From positions 62,001-126,000 of the forward strand of contig NZ_BCSN01000001.1 of NCBI RefSeq assembly GCF_001570885.1: a DNA stretch of 64,000 nucleotides, given 5' to 3'. Origin of the DNA: Micrococcus lylae NBRC 15355. Lineage in GTDB: Bacteria; Actinomycetota; Actinomycetes; Actinomycetales; Micrococcaceae. A program made the position numbers and the translations under genes. The stretch's first letter is position 1; the number at the start of each line of letters is the position of its first letter. The notes under the pieces were generated by a model. The model was not told the DNA's origin. It saw nothing but the letters and a program-made list of their open reading frames with translations, and did no database searches. Shown piece by piece: positions 37,020 through 46,737 of the stretch.

Positions 37020-38036
37020 ATGGGCACCGCGTCCACGCAGAACACCGGGTACGAGAACCACGTGCCGGACCGCAACCTCGCCATGGAGCTGGTGCGGGTG
37101 ACCGAGGCCGCGGCGATCGCGGCCAGCCCCTGGGTCGGCTACGGGGACAAGAACAAGGCCGACGGCGCCGCCGTGGATGCGATGCGCTCCTTCATGGACA
37201 CCGTCAACATGGACGGCGTGGTGGTGATCGGCGAGGGCGAGAAGGACGAGGCGCCCATGCTGTTCAACGGGGAGAAGGTCGGCGACGGCACCGGTGCCCC
37301 GGTGGACGTGGCCGTGGATCCGATCGACGGCACCCGCCTGACCGCCATGGGCTACAACAACGCCCTCTCCGTCTTCGCCGTGGCCGAGCGCGGCACCATG
37401 TTCGACCCGTCCGCCGTGTTCTACATGGACAAGCTCGTGGTGGGCCCGGAGGCCGCCGACTTCGTGGACATGCGCCTGCCGGTGAAGCAGAACGTGAACC
37501 TCGTGGCCAAGGCCCTGGACAAGCCGGTCTCCCAGGTGACCGTGTGCGTGCTGGACCGTCCCCGCCACGATGAGCTGGTCGCACAGATCCGCGAGGCCGG
37601 CGCACGGGTGAAGTTCATCCTGGACGGCGACGTCGCCGGCGCGATCGCGGCCGCCCGTCCGGGCACCGGCGTGGACATGATGATGGGCATCGGCGGCACC
37701 CCGGAGGGCATCGTCACCGCCTGCGCCATCAAGGCCACCGGCGGCGTCATCCAGGGCCGGCTGGCCCCCACCGACGATGCGGAGAAGCAGAAGGCGATCG
37801 ACGCCGGCCTCGACCTCGACGCCGTGCTGACCACCGAAGAGCTCGTGACCTCCGAGCACTGCTACTTCGCCGCCACCGGCATCACCGACGGCGACCTGCT
37901 GCGCGGCGTCCGCTTCCAGGACGGCCGCGTGCACACCCAGTCGATCGTGATGCGCTCCAAGTCCGGCACCGTCCGGACCGTGGACGCCGAGCACGACGTG
38001 GCCAAGTGGTCCAAGTGGCTGCAGAACGCCCGCTGA
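37020..38036 (+). CDS. glpX: Class II fructose-1,6-bisphosphatase
   Basis: A 338-aa gluconeogenic phosphatase of the GlpX type, the usual form in Actinobacteria. Metal and substrate motifs: [24 protein letters not shown] with the metal-binding acidic residues, [11 protein letters not shown] and [19 protein letters not shown] stands 4 nt before ATG 37020. A perfect 14-bp hairpin follows. Together with eno it covers both ends of the triose part of glycolysis/gluconeogenesis. Confidence 0.95.
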   Translation: MGTASTQNTGYENHVPDRNLAMELVRVTEAAAIAASPWVGYGDKNKADGAAVDAMRSFMDTVNMDGVVVIGEGEKDEAPMLFNGEKVGDGTGAPVDVAVDPIDGTRLTAMGYNNALSVFAVAERGTMFDPSAVFYMDKLVVGPEAADFVDMRLPVKQNVNLVAKALDKPVSQVTVCVLDRPRHDELVAQIREAGARVKFILDGDVAGAIAAARPGTGVDMMMGIGGTPEGIVTACAIKATGGVIQGRLAPTDDAEKQKAIDAGLDLDAVLTTEELVTSEHCYFAATGITDGDLLRGVRFQDGRVHTQSIVMRSKSGTVRTVDAEHDVAKWSKWLQNAR

Positions 38037-38073
38037 GCCACATCTGAACGGCTCCGCCGGCCGGATCACGACG

Positions 38074-38106
38074 ACGGCCCGGTCCCCTTCGCGGGGACCG
38101 GGCCGT
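38074..38106. terminator. Hairpin between convergent glpX and manA
   Basis: Perfect 14-bp stem with a 5-nt loop. The left arm lies inside an ACGACGACGGCC 12-mer (38068-38079), whose partner GGCCGTCGTCGG is at 38161-38172 just before the end of manA. Confidence 0.8.
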
Positions 38107-38184
38107 TGGTCTGTGCCCACCCCTTCTTAGACGGAGGCGGGCCGGGCGGGCGAGGGTGCGGGCCGTCGTCGGGAGGGAAAGAGG

Positions 38185-39429
38185 TCAGTCGGCCGGCATC
38201 GACGCGACGTAGACCGTGGTGTTCTCACCGTCGCCGGAGCGCACCTCGAACGGGGCGGCGGCGGTCTGCTCGGCGGAGAGGAACACGGCCTCGCCGGGGG
38301 CGAGCGTGGTGCGCTCGTCCCCGCAGCAGACCTCGGCGGTGCCCTTGGTGCCGACGGCGATGGCCGGGCCGTGCAGGACGGCGGGGGCAGGGGCGTCGGC
38401 CCCCTCGGCGGTGAGCTGGGTGAGGGCGAACTCCTCGAACGGAGGGCGGTAGCGGACGGTGCCCTGGCCCACCGGCTCCGGGTTCGTGTAGGGGACCGGC
38501 AGCGGGTCGAAGGTGACGATGCGGGTCAGCTCCGCGACGTCCACGTGCTTCGGAGTCAGGCCGCCGCGCAGGACGTTGTCCGACGCGGCCATGATCTCCA
38601 CGCCCAGGCCGTGCAGGTAGGCGTGCACGTTGCCGGCCGGCAGGTGCACGGCCTGACCCGGCATCAGGTCCACGCGGTTCAGCAGCAGGGTGACGAGCAC
38701 ACCCGGGTCGTCCGGGAAGTGCTCGGCGGCCTCGAGGGCGGTGACGATGGCGTCGTCGTGCAGGATCAGGTCCTGCATGCCTGTGAGGGCCTCCACGAGT
38801 TCGGCGGTGCCGCCGCGGGACCAGATCGACTCGGGGTCGAGGATCTCGGCGAACGCGCCGGTCACGTCCCCGTCGGCGAGCAGCACGGCCAGGTGACGGG
38901 CGGCCAGGGCCACCTCGGTGGCGTTGCCGTCCGCGTACTCCGTCATCACCTGGGCGATGCGCTCGAACGTCAGCTGCGACTCCTCCGGACGGCGGAAGCC
39001 GCACAGCGCGGAGAACGGCGTCAGCGCCACGACCATCTCGGGCTTGTGATTGTCGTCCTTGTAGTTGCGCTCCGGGGCGTCGAGGGGCGTGCCGGCCGCC
39101 TCCTCGGCCGCGAAGCCCTCCCGGGCCTGCTCGAGGGTCGGATGCGCCTGGATGGACAGCGGGCGGCCTGCCGCCAGCAGCTTCATCAGGTACGGCAGGC
39201 GCCCGAAGCGGGCCGCCTCGCCCAGATGGCGCTCCGGGCCCTGGGCGATCAGACGGTCCAGGGTCACCCGCTCGCCTGTACCCGTCTCGACCTCGGACGG
39301 GGCCGCCGGGTGGGCGCCCAGCCACATCTCCGCCTCGGGCGCGCCCGAGGGCTCGCGGCCCTGGAGGGCGGCGAGCAGGGTGGTGGAGCCCCAGGCGTAG
39401 TCGCGGATGGGGGAGTGCAGTCGAAGCAT
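38185..39429 (-). CDS. manA: Mannose-6-phosphate isomerase, class I
   Basis: A 414-aa zinc cupin enzyme interconverting fructose-6-phosphate and mannose-6-phosphate. Type I PMI motifs: the opening IRDYAWGSTT, zinc-ligand region SIQAHPT, NYKDDNHKPEM, LPAGNVHAYLHGLGVEIMAASDN. ATG 39429 is fixed by TACCCT ending 7 nt upstream, removing the 49-residue extension of the longest frame. It provides precursors for ManC and so for GDP-mannose. Confidence 0.95.
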   Translation of the reverse strand: MLRLHSPIRDYAWGSTTLLAALQGREPSGAPEAEMWLGAHPAAPSEVETGTGERVTLDRLIAQGPERHLGEAARFGRLPYLMKLLAAGRPLSIQAHPTLEQAREGFAAEEAAGTPLDAPERNYKDDNHKPEMVVALTPFSALCGFRRPEESQLTFERIAQVMTEYADGNATEVALAARHLAVLLADGDVTGAFAEILDPESIWSRGGTAELVEALTGMQDLILHDDAIVTALEAAEHFPDDPGVLVTLLLNRVDLMPGQAVHLPAGNVHAYLHGLGVEIMAASDNVLRGGLTPKHVDVAELTRIVTFDPLPVPYTNPEPVGQGTVRYRPPFEEFALTQLTAEGADAPAPAVLHGPAIAVGTKGTAEVCCGDERTTLAPGEAVFLSAEQTAAAPFEVRSGDGENTTVYVASMPAD

Positions 39430-39436
39430 GGTCCCC

Positions 39437-39442
39437 AGGGTA
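39437..39442 (-). promoter_or_regulatory. Putative -10 of manA (TACCCT), leaderless
   Basis: Minus-strand TACCCT, 7 nt, then ATG 39429. Confidence 0.55.
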
Positions 39443-39503
39443 GCCGACGCCGCGTCGGGGGTCTCCGTGACCGCCGGGGCGCCGTCCGGGCGACCCGGAG
39501 CGG

Positions 39504-41126
39504 TCAGCGGCCGGGGGCGCACAGGTGGTTGGTCGAGGAGGCGTGGAGGAGCGCCTTCTCGAGGCCGGCGTCCTCCCACTGCATGAGGGTCTCCTCGGTG
39601 ATCTCCATCCCCTCGTAGTCAGTGGGGGCGGCGGGCCAGGTGTCCGGGTCGTCCTCGTCCACCTCCGGGGCCACGGAGGGCTCCGGGGCGGTGCCGGTGA
39701 GCAGCGGCAGGGCGGCGCCGGCCGGAGACTGCGCCTCGGCGCCGGGCTCCACAGGAGTGCCGTCCTCCTCCATCATCTGCCCCACACGCTCATGGATCTG
39801 CTCGAAGTCCGGGAAGGTGGAGAACTTGTCTCCGGCGTCGCCGAAGTCCGGGGCGCCGATGGTGAGGCGCTGCATCTTCTTGCCCCGCGCCTTCTCGCCC
39901 AGGTCCACGAAGGTGCCGAGCTGGGACTGCGGCAGGTTCGTCTCCACGATCTGCTCGCCGGCGTCCATGATCTCCTCGAAACGGGCGAGGACGGTGCGGG
40001 GGGAGAACTGCTGGAGCATCGCCTGCTGCATGCACTGCTGGCGGCGGATGCGGGAGTAGTCGGTGGAGTACTTTCGGGAGCGGGCGAAGGCCAGGGCGTT
40101 CTTGCCGTCCAGCTCGTGCGTGCCCGGTCCCCACCAGGCGTTGCCCCACTGGCCGTCCGGGCGCTCGCCGCGGTGTGTGACCCAGCCGCCGGAGGTCAGG
40201 GTGATGCCGCCCATCGCGTCGATCAGCTGGGAGAAGCCGCCCATGTCCACGAGCACGTAGCCGGACATGTCCAGGCCCAGGATTCCGCCGGCGGCGTCCA
40301 CCATCGCCTCGGCGCCGGGGTCCTCGGCGCCGGGGTAGAGGTCGCTGTGATTGTTCGTGACGTCCACGTAGAGGGCGTTGATGATGCACTCGTCGCCGCA
40401 GTTGTAGCCGTCCGGGTAGACGTCCCAGAGCGGCGAGTCCTCGGTGAACTGGGCGTTCTGGAAGTTGCGGGGGATGGAGAACAGCATGGTGGCGCCGGTC
40501 CGTGCGTTGATGGAGACCACGTGGATCGAGTCCGGACGCAGCCCGACGCGGCCCTCGCCGGCGTCGCCGCCCATCACCAGGAAGTTGTAGCGGCCGTCCT
40601 GGGAAGGGACCTTCGGGCCGTCGCCGAAGATCTTGCCGATCGAGGTGCGGCCGGCGTTCGTCAGGTAGGCGCCGTACGTCAGGCCGCCGGTGGTGACGAC
40701 CAGCGCGAGGATCGTGGCGGCCACCGTCAGGATCTTCGCACCGGGGGCGAGCTGGCTCACGGTGATCAGGCGGAACGTGTCCACCCAGAGCACCAGCCAG
40801 CCGAGGGCCAGGACCAGCAGCACCACGGCGAGGACGCCGAGCACCACGGGGTTCGCCAGCATGTTCAGCAGCCAGCCGCGGGCCACGAAGGAGATCAGCA
40901 GGCAGACCAGCAGGGCCGCCCAGACCGTCATCGTCACGCGCAGTGCCGCACGCCCCAGCCGCCGGTTGCCGGCCACCACCTGGGCACCGCCCGGGACCAG
41001 CAACGTCAGCAGCAGGAGGATCGCGGAGCGCTTCGTGCGCTCCGGGGCGGTGGCCGTGCGGGGGTCGCGGACCGGGTCGCGGTCCGTCCCCAGGGTCTCG
41101 GGCCGGTCGGTCAGCTGCGCGTTCAC
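39504..41126 (-). CDS. LytR-CpsA-Psr (LCP) family cell wall ligase
   Basis: A 540-aa membrane protein with about four N-terminal helices (residues 33-155) and an extracytoplasmic LCP domain (about 175-430) that transfers glycopolymers from polyprenyl carriers to peptidoglycan. Conserved blocks: [55 protein letters not shown] and DYSRIRRQQ, which supply the arginines that bind the pyrophosphate. The C-terminal 70 residues are acidic and Pro-rich. GTG 41126 overlaps the purE stop by four bases, so it is translated from the purK-purE mRNA. Neighbours manA and GtrA fit wall glycan work. Confidence 0.92.
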   Translation of the reverse strand: MNAQLTDRPETLGTDRDPVRDPRTATAPERTKRSAILLLLTLLVPGGAQVVAGNRRLGRAALRVTMTVWAALLVCLLISFVARGWLLNMLANPVVLGVLAVVLLVLALGWLVLWVDTFRLITVSQLAPGAKILTVAATILALVVTTGGLTYGAYLTNAGRTSIGKIFGDGPKVPSQDGRYNFLVMGGDAGEGRVGLRPDSIHVVSINARTGATMLFSIPRNFQNAQFTEDSPLWDVYPDGYNCGDECIINALYVDVTNNHSDLYPGAEDPGAEAMVDAAGGILGLDMSGYVLVDMGGFSQLIDAMGGITLTSGGWVTHRGERPDGQWGNAWWGPGTHELDGKNALAFARSRKYSTDYSRIRRQQCMQQAMLQQFSPRTVLARFEEIMDAGEQIVETNLPQSQLGTFVDLGEKARGKKMQRLTIGAPDFGDAGDKFSTFPDFEQIHERVGQMMEEDGTPVEPGAEAQSPAGAALPLLTGTAPEPSVAPEVDEDDPDTWPAAPTDYEGMEITEETLMQWEDAGLEKALLHASSTNHLCAPGR

Positions 41127-41680
41127 GAGCCGGTCGCCACCTCGTCATGCAGGCGGGCGCCCTTCGCCTGCGCCTGGGCCTTCAGGTCCGCGGCGAAGGC
41201 CACCAGCCGCTCGCGCAGGGCGGCGGCCTCCTCGCCCTCGCCGGCCCCCAGCATGCGGGCGGCCAGCAGGCCTGCGTTCTTGGCGCCGTCCACCGACACC
41301 GTGGCCACCGGGACCCCTGCGGGCATCTGCACGATCGACAGCAGGGAGTCCAGGCCGTCCAGGTTCTTCAGGCGCACCGGCACGCCGATCACCGGCAGCG
41401 GTGTGACGGAGGCGAGCATGCCCGGCAGGTGGGCGGCGCCTCCGGCGCCGGCGATGATCACACGAATGCCGCGCTCGTGCGCCGTCGCGCCGAACTCGAC
41501 CATCTCATGGGGCATGCGATGGGCGGAGACCACGCCGACCTCCACCGGGACGCCCAGCTCGCCGAGCACGTCCGCGGCGGCGCGCATCACGGGCCAGTCC
41601 GAGTCCGATCCCATCACCACGGCCACCTGGGCCGGGGTCTCCTGCAGGGGACGGGTGTAGCTGTTCTCGGCGGCGGTCAT
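41123..41680 (-). CDS. purE: N5-carboxyaminoimidazole ribonucleotide mutase
   Basis: A 185-aa class I PurE, which moves the carboxyl group made by PurK to C4 of the imidazole ring. Signature [35 protein letters not shown] and GVPVATV. ATG 41680 starts one base after the purK stop with GGAGG 6 nt before it inside the end of purK, which decides against the longer frame. Confidence 0.96.
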   Translation of the reverse strand: MTAAENSYTRPLQETPAQVAVVMGSDSDWPVMRAAADVLGELGVPVEVGVVSAHRMPHEMVEFGATAHERGIRVIIAGAGGAAHLPGMLASVTPLPVIGVPVRLKNLDGLDSLLSIVQMPAGVPVATVSVDGAKNAGLLAARMLGAGEGEEAAALRERLVAFAADLKAQAQAKGARLHDEVATGS

Positions 41681-41681
41681 G

Positions 41682-42917
41682 TCAGGCCTCCTGTGCTGCA
41701 ACGGTCGAGGGGACGGACGGGGTGCCGGCGCCCGGGGTGCCGCCGTCACGGATCCGGGCGACGGCCGCCTCGGCGGCCTCCACGGCGTGCGGCAGGTCCG
41801 CGGAAGTGCGGACGACCACGTTCACGTGGCCGAGCTTGCGGCCCGGGCGGACGCCCTTGCCGTACAGGTGCACCTTGGCCTCCGGGAAGGAGCCCAGCGC
41901 GTGGGGCACCTCGGCATACAGGTCCTCGTTGGCGCCGCCGAGCAGGTTCTTCATCACCACGGCCTCGCCGTGGAGGGAGACGTCCCCCAGCGGCAGGTCC
42001 AGGACCGCGCGCACATGCTGCTCGAACTGGCCGGTGACGGCGCCGTCCATGGACCAGTGGCCGGAGTTGTGCGGGCGCATCGCCAGCTCGTTGACCTGGA
42101 AGCCGTCTGCGCCCTCGCCGGTCTGGAACATCTCCACGGCCAGCATGCCGGTCACGCCGAGTCGCTCGGCGATGGCCCTGGCGGCGGAGGCGGCGGCCTC
42201 GGCCAGCTCGTCGGAGAGGTCCTGGGCCGGGGCGGTGACCAGGTCGCAGACGCCGTTCGTCTGCACCGAGTCCACCACCGGGTAGGACTTGAGCTCGCCG
42301 GAGGGCGTGCGGGCGACCTGGGCGGAGAGTTCGCGGGTGAAGGGGACGAACTCCTCGGCCAGCAGCGGGGCGATGCCGGCGCCGAGCCAGGTGCCCAGGG
42401 TCCCGTCCGCGGCGGAGGAGCGGACGTCCTCGGCGGAGTCGAGCCTGAGCACGCCCTTGCCGTCGTAGCCGCCGCGCGGGGTCTTCAGGATCATCGGCCA
42501 GCCGTGCTCGGCGCCGAACGCGAGGATCTCGTCCACGTCCGAGACCGGGGCCCAGGCCGGGTTCGGCAGGCCGAGCTCCTCGATCGCGGCGCGCATGGCC
42601 AGCTTGTCCTGCGCGTACTGCAGGGCGTCCGGCCCGGGGCGCACGGCGACGCCCTCCTCCTCGAGGGCGCGCAGGTGCTCGGTGGGGACGTGCTCATGGT
42701 CGAACGTGATCACGTCGACCGTCCGGGCGAAGGCGCGCAGCGCCTCCAGGTCCGCGTGGTCGCCCACCGTGTGCGGGGCAACCTGGGCGGCGGAGGCGTC
42801 GGGGGCCTCGGCCAGGACGCTGAAGCGGACGCCGAGTTCGGCAGCCGGGCCGGCCATCATCCGCGCCAGCTGGCCGCCGCCGATCACACCGAGTCGAGGA
42901 GAAGTCGGAGAAGTCAC
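41682..42917 (-). CDS. purK: 5-(Carboxyamino)imidazole ribonucleotide synthase
   Basis: A 411-aa ATP-grasp enzyme that carboxylates AIR with bicarbonate and [16 protein letters not shown] opens the N-terminal domain; [14 protein letters not shown] and [16 protein letters not shown] form the ATP-grasp part; [12 protein letters not shown] is the C-terminal signature. GTG 42917 has TAGCCT with a 6-nt spacer. It heads the operon purK-purE-LCP on the minus strand. Confidence 0.95.
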   Translation of the reverse strand: MTSPTSPRLGVIGGGQLARMMAGPAAELGVRFSVLAEAPDASAAQVAPHTVGDHADLEALRAFARTVDVITFDHEHVPTEHLRALEEEGVAVRPGPDALQYAQDKLAMRAAIEELGLPNPAWAPVSDVDEILAFGAEHGWPMILKTPRGGYDGKGVLRLDSAEDVRSSAADGTLGTWLGAGIAPLLAEEFVPFTRELSAQVARTPSGELKSYPVVDSVQTNGVCDLVTAPAQDLSDELAEAAASAARAIAERLGVTGMLAVEMFQTGEGADGFQVNELAMRPHNSGHWSMDGAVTGQFEQHVRAVLDLPLGDVSLHGEAVVMKNLLGGANEDLYAEVPHALGSFPEAKVHLYGKGVRPGRKLGHVNVVVRTSADLPHAVEAAEAAVARIRDGGTPGAGTPSVPSTVAAQEA

Positions 42918-42923
42918 GCCCCC

Positions 42924-42929
42924 AGGCTA
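42924..42929 (-). promoter_or_regulatory. Putative -10 of purK (TAGCCT), leaderless
   Basis: Minus-strand TAGCCT, 6 nt, then GTG 42917. Confidence 0.5.
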
Positions 42930-43019
42930 GCGGCGTCGGCTGGGAATCCGATCACAGCGACGGGGTCTGCTCCGGGTGTCCGGGACAGGCGGCACGGGCG
43001 GCACGGACGGAAGGCCGGC

Positions 43020-43031
43020 GGCCGTCGTCGT
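43020..43031 (+). repeat. Solo copy of the GGCCGTCGTCGT 12-mer
   Basis: Exact 12-mer in the purK-gtrA divergent region, without an inverted partner. Confidence 0.5.
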
Positions 43032-43139
43032 GACCTGGGGCGCGGTGCCGCGTGAGCGGCGTCGCGTGTTGTCTGCGGATGTGCTGGGAGTCTGCCCCCA
43101 TGAAGTGCAGGTCATGCCCGCGCAGGTCCTGCGACGGCT

Positions 43140-43145
43140 TACACT
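43140..43145 (+). promoter_or_regulatory. Putative -10 of gtrA (TACACT)
   Basis: TACACT would give a leader of about 155 nt before ATG 43307. Confidence 0.35.
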
Positions 43146-43306
43146 CGTCCACACGCCCGCGTCCGAACGGCCCTGCGCCGGACCGACCAGAGCCCTGGCG
43201 GTGAGCGGGTGCGACGCGGAAGGGGCGTCGCCGGCCGAGGACCGACTCCGCCGACGGACACGCCCCACTGCGGAACACTGCTGTCGACCTGAGGACCCCT
43301 CCTTCC

Positions 43307-43918
43307 ATGCTGACGAACCTGTGGCGCCGCTTCACCGGCCTTGTGTCCCTGCTCTGGCGCGAGGTCGCCAAGTTCGGCACGGTCGGCGCCGCCGCCTTCG
43401 TTGTGGACTCCGCCGTCTTCCTCTGGATGATGTCCGGCCCCCTGGAGGGCTCCAACGTCAAGGCCAAGATCGTGGCCGGCGTGGTCGCCACCCTGTTCAG
43501 CTGGGTGGCCAACCGCTTCTGGACCTTCCGCCACCGCCGCCAGAACAACGTGGTGCGTGAGCTCGTGATGTTCCTGATCATGAACGCGATCGGCCTCGGC
43601 ATCCAGGCCGGCTGTGTGTTCATCGCGCAGTACGGCATGGGCCTGACGGACAGGACCAGCCTGTTCATCGCCGGCAACGTGGTGGGCCTGTTCTTCGGCA
43701 CCGTCTTCCGCTACTTCGCCTACCGCTTCTGGGTGTTCCGCGAGGAGCTGGACACCGAGCCCGGCTACGAACGCGACATCGCCGTCATCACCGGCCAGAT
43801 GCCGTATGTGACCCAGCAGCCTGAGGACGTCCCGGCCGCGACCGCCGAGAACCCGCACGCCGTGGAGCGGGACCCCTCGCGGGCGACCGCGAACCGCCCC
43901 CAGCGCCCAGCGGCCTGA
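43307..43918 (+). CDS. GtrA family membrane protein
   Basis: A 203-aa protein with four helices of the GtrA/DPMS3 family (residues 20-145): FGTVGAAAFVVDSAVF, FSWVANRFWTFR and the matching FRYFAYRFWVFR in the second half, a clear internal repeat. GtrA proteins are thought to flip or hold polyprenyl-phosphate-linked sugars. The last 55 residues are hydrophilic. Its position by purK and the LCP gene is shared with mycobacteria. ATG 43307 has only a weak upstream GAGGA. It converges with the next gene, 13 bp between stops. Confidence 0.9.
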   Translation: MLTNLWRRFTGLVSLLWREVAKFGTVGAAAFVVDSAVFLWMMSGPLEGSNVKAKIVAGVVATLFSWVANRFWTFRHRRQNNVVRELVMFLIMNAIGLGIQAGCVFIAQYGMGLTDRTSLFIAGNVVGLFFGTVFRYFAYRFWVFREELDTEPGYERDIAVITGQMPYVTQQPEDVPAATAENPHAVERDPSRATANRPQRPAA

Positions 43919-43931
43919 GCGGCGGGGCGGC

Positions 43932-44639
43932 TCAGGCCGAGAAGCCGGCCTCGCGGGCCGCGGCGGCGAGGTCACCGGCGCAGACCACCACGGCTCGGCC
44001 CTCGTCCCAGGCCTGCAGGGCGGCGGCCAGGTGACGGGCCTGGAGCGGGCCGCGGGCCAGCACGGCAGCGCCGGGCACGTGCAGGACGTCCTCGGCCTCG
44101 GCGGCGGGGTCCGCGAGGGACGCCGCAGCGGGCACCCGGGGTGTGTCCGCGAAGCGGTCGGCCTCGCCGAGCAGAGCCTCGGCCATGTCCACGTCCGCGG
44201 CGGACACCTCGTCCGGGTGCGCGCGCACGGGGGAGAGGTCGCGTGGCAGGGCCAGGCGCAGCCCGAGCGCACCGGCCGGCACCGGAGCGGCGGCGTCCTC
44301 GGCGACGACGGCGTCCACGTCCTCCGGGGCCTGGCCGTCGATGCCGGTGAAGGCCGGCTGAACGCCGGCGCAGACGGCGCCGAAGGCGACCGCCAGGGAC
44401 ATCCAGTGCACGGGCAGGTCCAGGCGGAGGCGGGTGCCGTCGTCGAGGTCCTCGGCGGCGCAGAGCGCGGCCGTCTTGGCGGCCCACGTCATCAGCACCG
44501 ATCCGGAGACCTCGATGCGGGCGTCCACACCGGAGTCCGCGTCGGCCGAGCCCGGAAGATGGATCAGCACCGGCCTGGCGGTGGCCTCCAGCCGACGGGC
44601 GAGCGGGGCGTTCGAATCGGGGCGTGACAAGGCGATCAT
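43932..44639 (-). CDS. TIGR03089 family protein
   Basis: A 235-aa protein with an AMP-ligase-like outline but no P-loop-type TSGTTG motif: VLMTWAAKTAALCA, GTRLRLDLPVHW, then AVAFGAVCAGVQPAF. This matches the actinobacterial TIGR03089 family, which looks like the N-terminal part of an acyl-AMP ligase without its catalytic core; function unknown. The gene stands near LCP, GtrA and whiB as in mycobacteria. ATG 44639 is preceded by CACACT and 6 nt, a weak leaderless pattern. Confidence 0.8.
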   Translation of the reverse strand: MIALSRPDSNAPLARRLEATARPVLIHLPGSADADSGVDARIEVSGSVLMTWAAKTAALCAAEDLDDGTRLRLDLPVHWMSLAVAFGAVCAGVQPAFTGIDGQAPEDVDAVVAEDAAAPVPAGALGLRLALPRDLSPVRAHPDEVSAADVDMAEALLGEADRFADTPRVPAAASLADPAAEAEDVLHVPGAAVLARGPLQARHLAAALQAWDEGRAVVVCAGDLAAAAREAGFSA

Positions 44640-44711
44640 GTGGCCAGTGTGGCATGTCCGGAAGGGTCCGCCACAGGGGTTCGGGGGTGCTGGTCGAGGC
44701 CCGGCCCTGGC

Positions 44712-44741
44712 TTGACGAACGGGGAGTTACACCGGTGTAAT
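44712..44741 (+). promoter_or_regulatory. whiB promoter with palindromic operator TTACACCGGTGTAA
   Basis: TTGACG (44712-44717) is the best -35 seen in the window; TGTAAT at 44736-44741 follows after 18 bp. The perfect 14-bp palindrome 44727-44740 fills the spacer and enters the -10, the position of a repressor or redox-regulator site. The whiB ATG is about 110 nt downstream. Confidence 0.6.
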
Positions 44742-44857
44742 TGTGGACGTCGAGAGGCGATCCGGCCGGGTGTTCCCGGTGTCGATGCCGGCATGCAGAT
44801 GCCGTGTGGTGGTCGCCCGCCAACCACACACGTGCAAGCCTCCGGGAGGGTCCTGTC

Positions 44858-45421
44858 ATGGAGAACACGCAACGAGTCGAGGACGTCCGGCGCAGCGTCT
44901 CTGCGCCCGCCGCGTCCCCTGACCGGAGCGTCCCCGCTGACTGGTTCATCGACCCGGCGGATCCGCACGCCGGCCGGTGGCAGGAGGCCTCGCTCGAGGA
45001 CCAGGCCACCGCGTTCCTCACCGCCCACGGGCTGGACGAGGACGGCGAGGACGCGCAGCAGGGGCAGGAGCCGCAGGCCGGCACCGTCACTGCCCTGTTC
45101 CCGACTTCCGCCCCGCAGCAGCCGAAGGGTGCCCCGTCCCTGAAGGACGACCCGTGGCAGGTGCTGCCGCTGGCCATGGAGCCGGCCGAGATCGAGGGCG
45201 AGCTCGCCTGGCAGGTGGACGCCCTGTGCGCGCAGACCGACCCGGAGGCGTTCTTCCCGGAGAAGGGCGGCTCCACCCGTGACGCCAAGAAGGTCTGCGG
45301 TGCGTGCCCGGTGCGCCAGGAGTGCCTGGACTACGCGATGGCCAACGACGAGCGCTTCGGCATCTGGGGCGGCCTGTCCGAGCGCGAGCGCCGCCGGCTG
45401 CGGAAGATGCAGCAGGGCTGA
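44858..45421 (+). CDS. WhiB family iron-sulfur transcriptional regulator (WhiB2/WhmD-like)
   Basis: A 187-aa regulator. The Wbl domain occupies the last 70 residues: cysteines 124, 147, 150 and 156 (C, then CGAC and C) to bind a 4Fe-4S cluster, the turn GIWGG and the basic RERRRLRK segment that contacts DNA. The first 115 residues are an acidic Ala/Gln/Pro-rich extension, longer than in WhiB1. Location near manC-, LCP- and TIGR03089-type genes agrees with WhiB2, which controls septation. ATG 44858 has GGGAGGG 7 nt upstream. A palindromic operator overlies its promoter. Confidence 0.92.
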   Translation: MENTQRVEDVRRSVSAPAASPDRSVPADWFIDPADPHAGRWQEASLEDQATAFLTAHGLDEDGEDAQQGQEPQAGTVTALFPTSAPQQPKGAPSLKDDPWQVLPLAMEPAEIEGELAWQVDALCAQTDPEAFFPEKGGSTRDAKKVCGACPVRQECLDYAMANDERFGIWGGLSERERRRLRKMQQG

Positions 45422-45446
45422 TCTCTGCCCCTCAGCTCCCCTTTGC

Positions 45447-45506
45447 GTTTTGGGGATACAACACGGTGTTGAGATCGAAGAACGTGACCGTGTCTGTTCC
45501 TCACTC
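45447..45506 (+). repeat. Palindromic repeat element, copy A
   Basis: About 58-60 bp: outer arm GTTTTGGGGATACA, inverted repeat ACACGGT (45461-45467), 19-bp core (45468-45486), ACCGTGT (45487-45493), outer arm ending CCTCACT. It is an imperfect palindrome as a whole. Copy B at 46738-46795 is its reverse complement. Confidence 0.92.
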
Positions 45507-45657
45507 TCGCCGCGCCGGTGCCGGGGGCCGCGCTCGTCATGGGGTCGGTTCCTTCACAGCCGACCGGTCCTCCACAGCCGACCGATCGCCGGGATCCATC
45601 CACAGATGAGGCTGCACCCGAGGCGCAGCCGCCTGCCTGCCCGCCACTGTGTGGGGC

Positions 45658-46665
45658 ATGGGCAGTTTTCCACGACCTCTCGACGACGGCCTTCCGGCGA
45701 TCATCACCAGCCGTGACGTGCGGGCGTCCGGGCTCAGCTCCGAACGGCTGCGTGCACAGGACCTCGAACATCTGGACCACGGGATCTACCTGCGCAGGGA
45801 CGCGACTCTCCGCAGCTGGCAGAGCCTGGGCCTGCCGGAGCCTGGTCACCGGACCCTTCCGGACTTCCTGGCGGCCTTGCTCACTCTTCATCCTTCGGGG
45901 GTGCTCTCCCATGAGACTGCGGCACACCTGCACGGGATCCCGATGCCCCATGCTCCGTGGCACCACCGAGACCCGAGCGGCTACCGGACCAGCGATCTCC
46001 CGCCCGTCCACATCACCCTGCCGAAGGGCACGAAGCGGATCCGCCGCAGTGGTGTGGTGGACCACCGGAGGAAGCTGGATGCCCTGCACGTCACCGAGGT
46101 CCACGGACTGCGGGTCACCACTCTCGAGCGCACGTGGCTGGACCTCTGCGCCCTCGGCTACCCGTGGTTGCTGGACGACCTCGTGGCGGCCGGAGACCAC
46201 CTGGTGAAGCATCCCTGGCATCCGGGTGGACGTCTGCCTCCGCTCAGCACCGTGGAACAGATCAGGCAGGCGGTCGATCAGGTGGGACAGTTCAAGGGGA
46301 AGCGTCTTGCCAAAGACGCCCTGGAACTCGTGCGAGTCGGCGCCGATGCTCCGCCGGAGACGAAGCTGCGGCTCGCCCTCCTCCGCGCAGGCCTTCCCGA
46401 ACCCGAACTGCAATGTCCGATCGACCCAGACGATGAGGACTCCCCGGAGACCGACCTCGGCTACGAGGACTGCAGGCTCGCCATGCAGTACGAGGGCGCC
46501 GGACACCGCACGGCCGAGCAGCAGACGCGTGACGTTCGGCGTGACCGGTACGCCGCCGAGAGAGGATGGCGGACGCTCAAGGCCAACGTGGACGACCAGC
46601 GCGAGGGCTTCCGATCGTTCATCCGGCAGGTGCGGCGGCATCGGGATTCGTGGGGGAAGACGTGA
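45658..46665 (+). CDS. AbiEi-like winged-helix / DUF559-like nuclease-fold protein
   Basis: A 335-aa protein. Residues 10-60 look like the AbiEi-type winged helix (ITSRDVRASGLSSERLRAQ, GIYLRRDA); the middle carries SHETAAHLHGIP and HITLPKGTKRIRRSGV, seen in AbiEi-related proteins; the C-terminal part (about 235-330) resembles the Vsr/DUF559 PD-(D/E)XK fold: PETKLRLALLRAGLPEP, ETDLGYED, MQYEGAGHR, DRYAAERGWR. Active-site residues seem kept, but activity is unproven. Codon use is less GC-biased than neighbours, suggesting transfer. It stands alone, flanked by inverted copies of the 58-bp repeat. ATG 45658 is taken over GTG 45649; neither has a good RBS. Confidence 0.75.
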   Translation: MGSFPRPLDDGLPAIITSRDVRASGLSSERLRAQDLEHLDHGIYLRRDATLRSWQSLGLPEPGHRTLPDFLAALLTLHPSGVLSHETAAHLHGIPMPHAPWHHRDPSGYRTSDLPPVHITLPKGTKRIRRSGVVDHRRKLDALHVTEVHGLRVTTLERTWLDLCALGYPWLLDDLVAAGDHLVKHPWHPGGRLPPLSTVEQIRQAVDQVGQFKGKRLAKDALELVRVGADAPPETKLRLALLRAGLPEPELQCPIDPDDEDSPETDLGYEDCRLAMQYEGAGHRTAEQQTRDVRRDRYAAERGWRTLKANVDDQREGFRSFIRQVRRHRDSWGKT

Positions 46666-46737
46666 GGGCTTCGGCCGGACCCGCGAGCGGGAGAGACCCG
46701 GCGTCTCTCCGGCCCGGCATCTCTCGGACCACGTGAA

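Larger units (their letters stand above)
42930..43306. other. 377-bp intergenic region between divergent purK and gtrA
   Basis: Contains the purK promoter at its left edge, a solo 12-mer GGCCGTCGTCGT (43020-43031), a short GGCACGG-type tandem around 42989-43007 and a TACACT hexamer (43140-43145). I see no ORF that looks like a gene and no clear RNA structure. Confidence 0.5.

Noticed and set aside
36231-38120. A 629-codon minus-strand open frame across glpX
   Set aside because: Only its last 224 codons (from GTG 36905) are the DUF4245 gene; the rest is the antisense of glpX, with no stops because of the high GC content, and has no family features.
45447-45506. Palindromic element as a plain intrinsic terminator of whiB
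   Set aside because: It has no U-tract, its arms are imperfect, and the same sequence recurs inverted at 46738 and with a flipped core at 28761; termination may be a side effect but does not explain its conservation.
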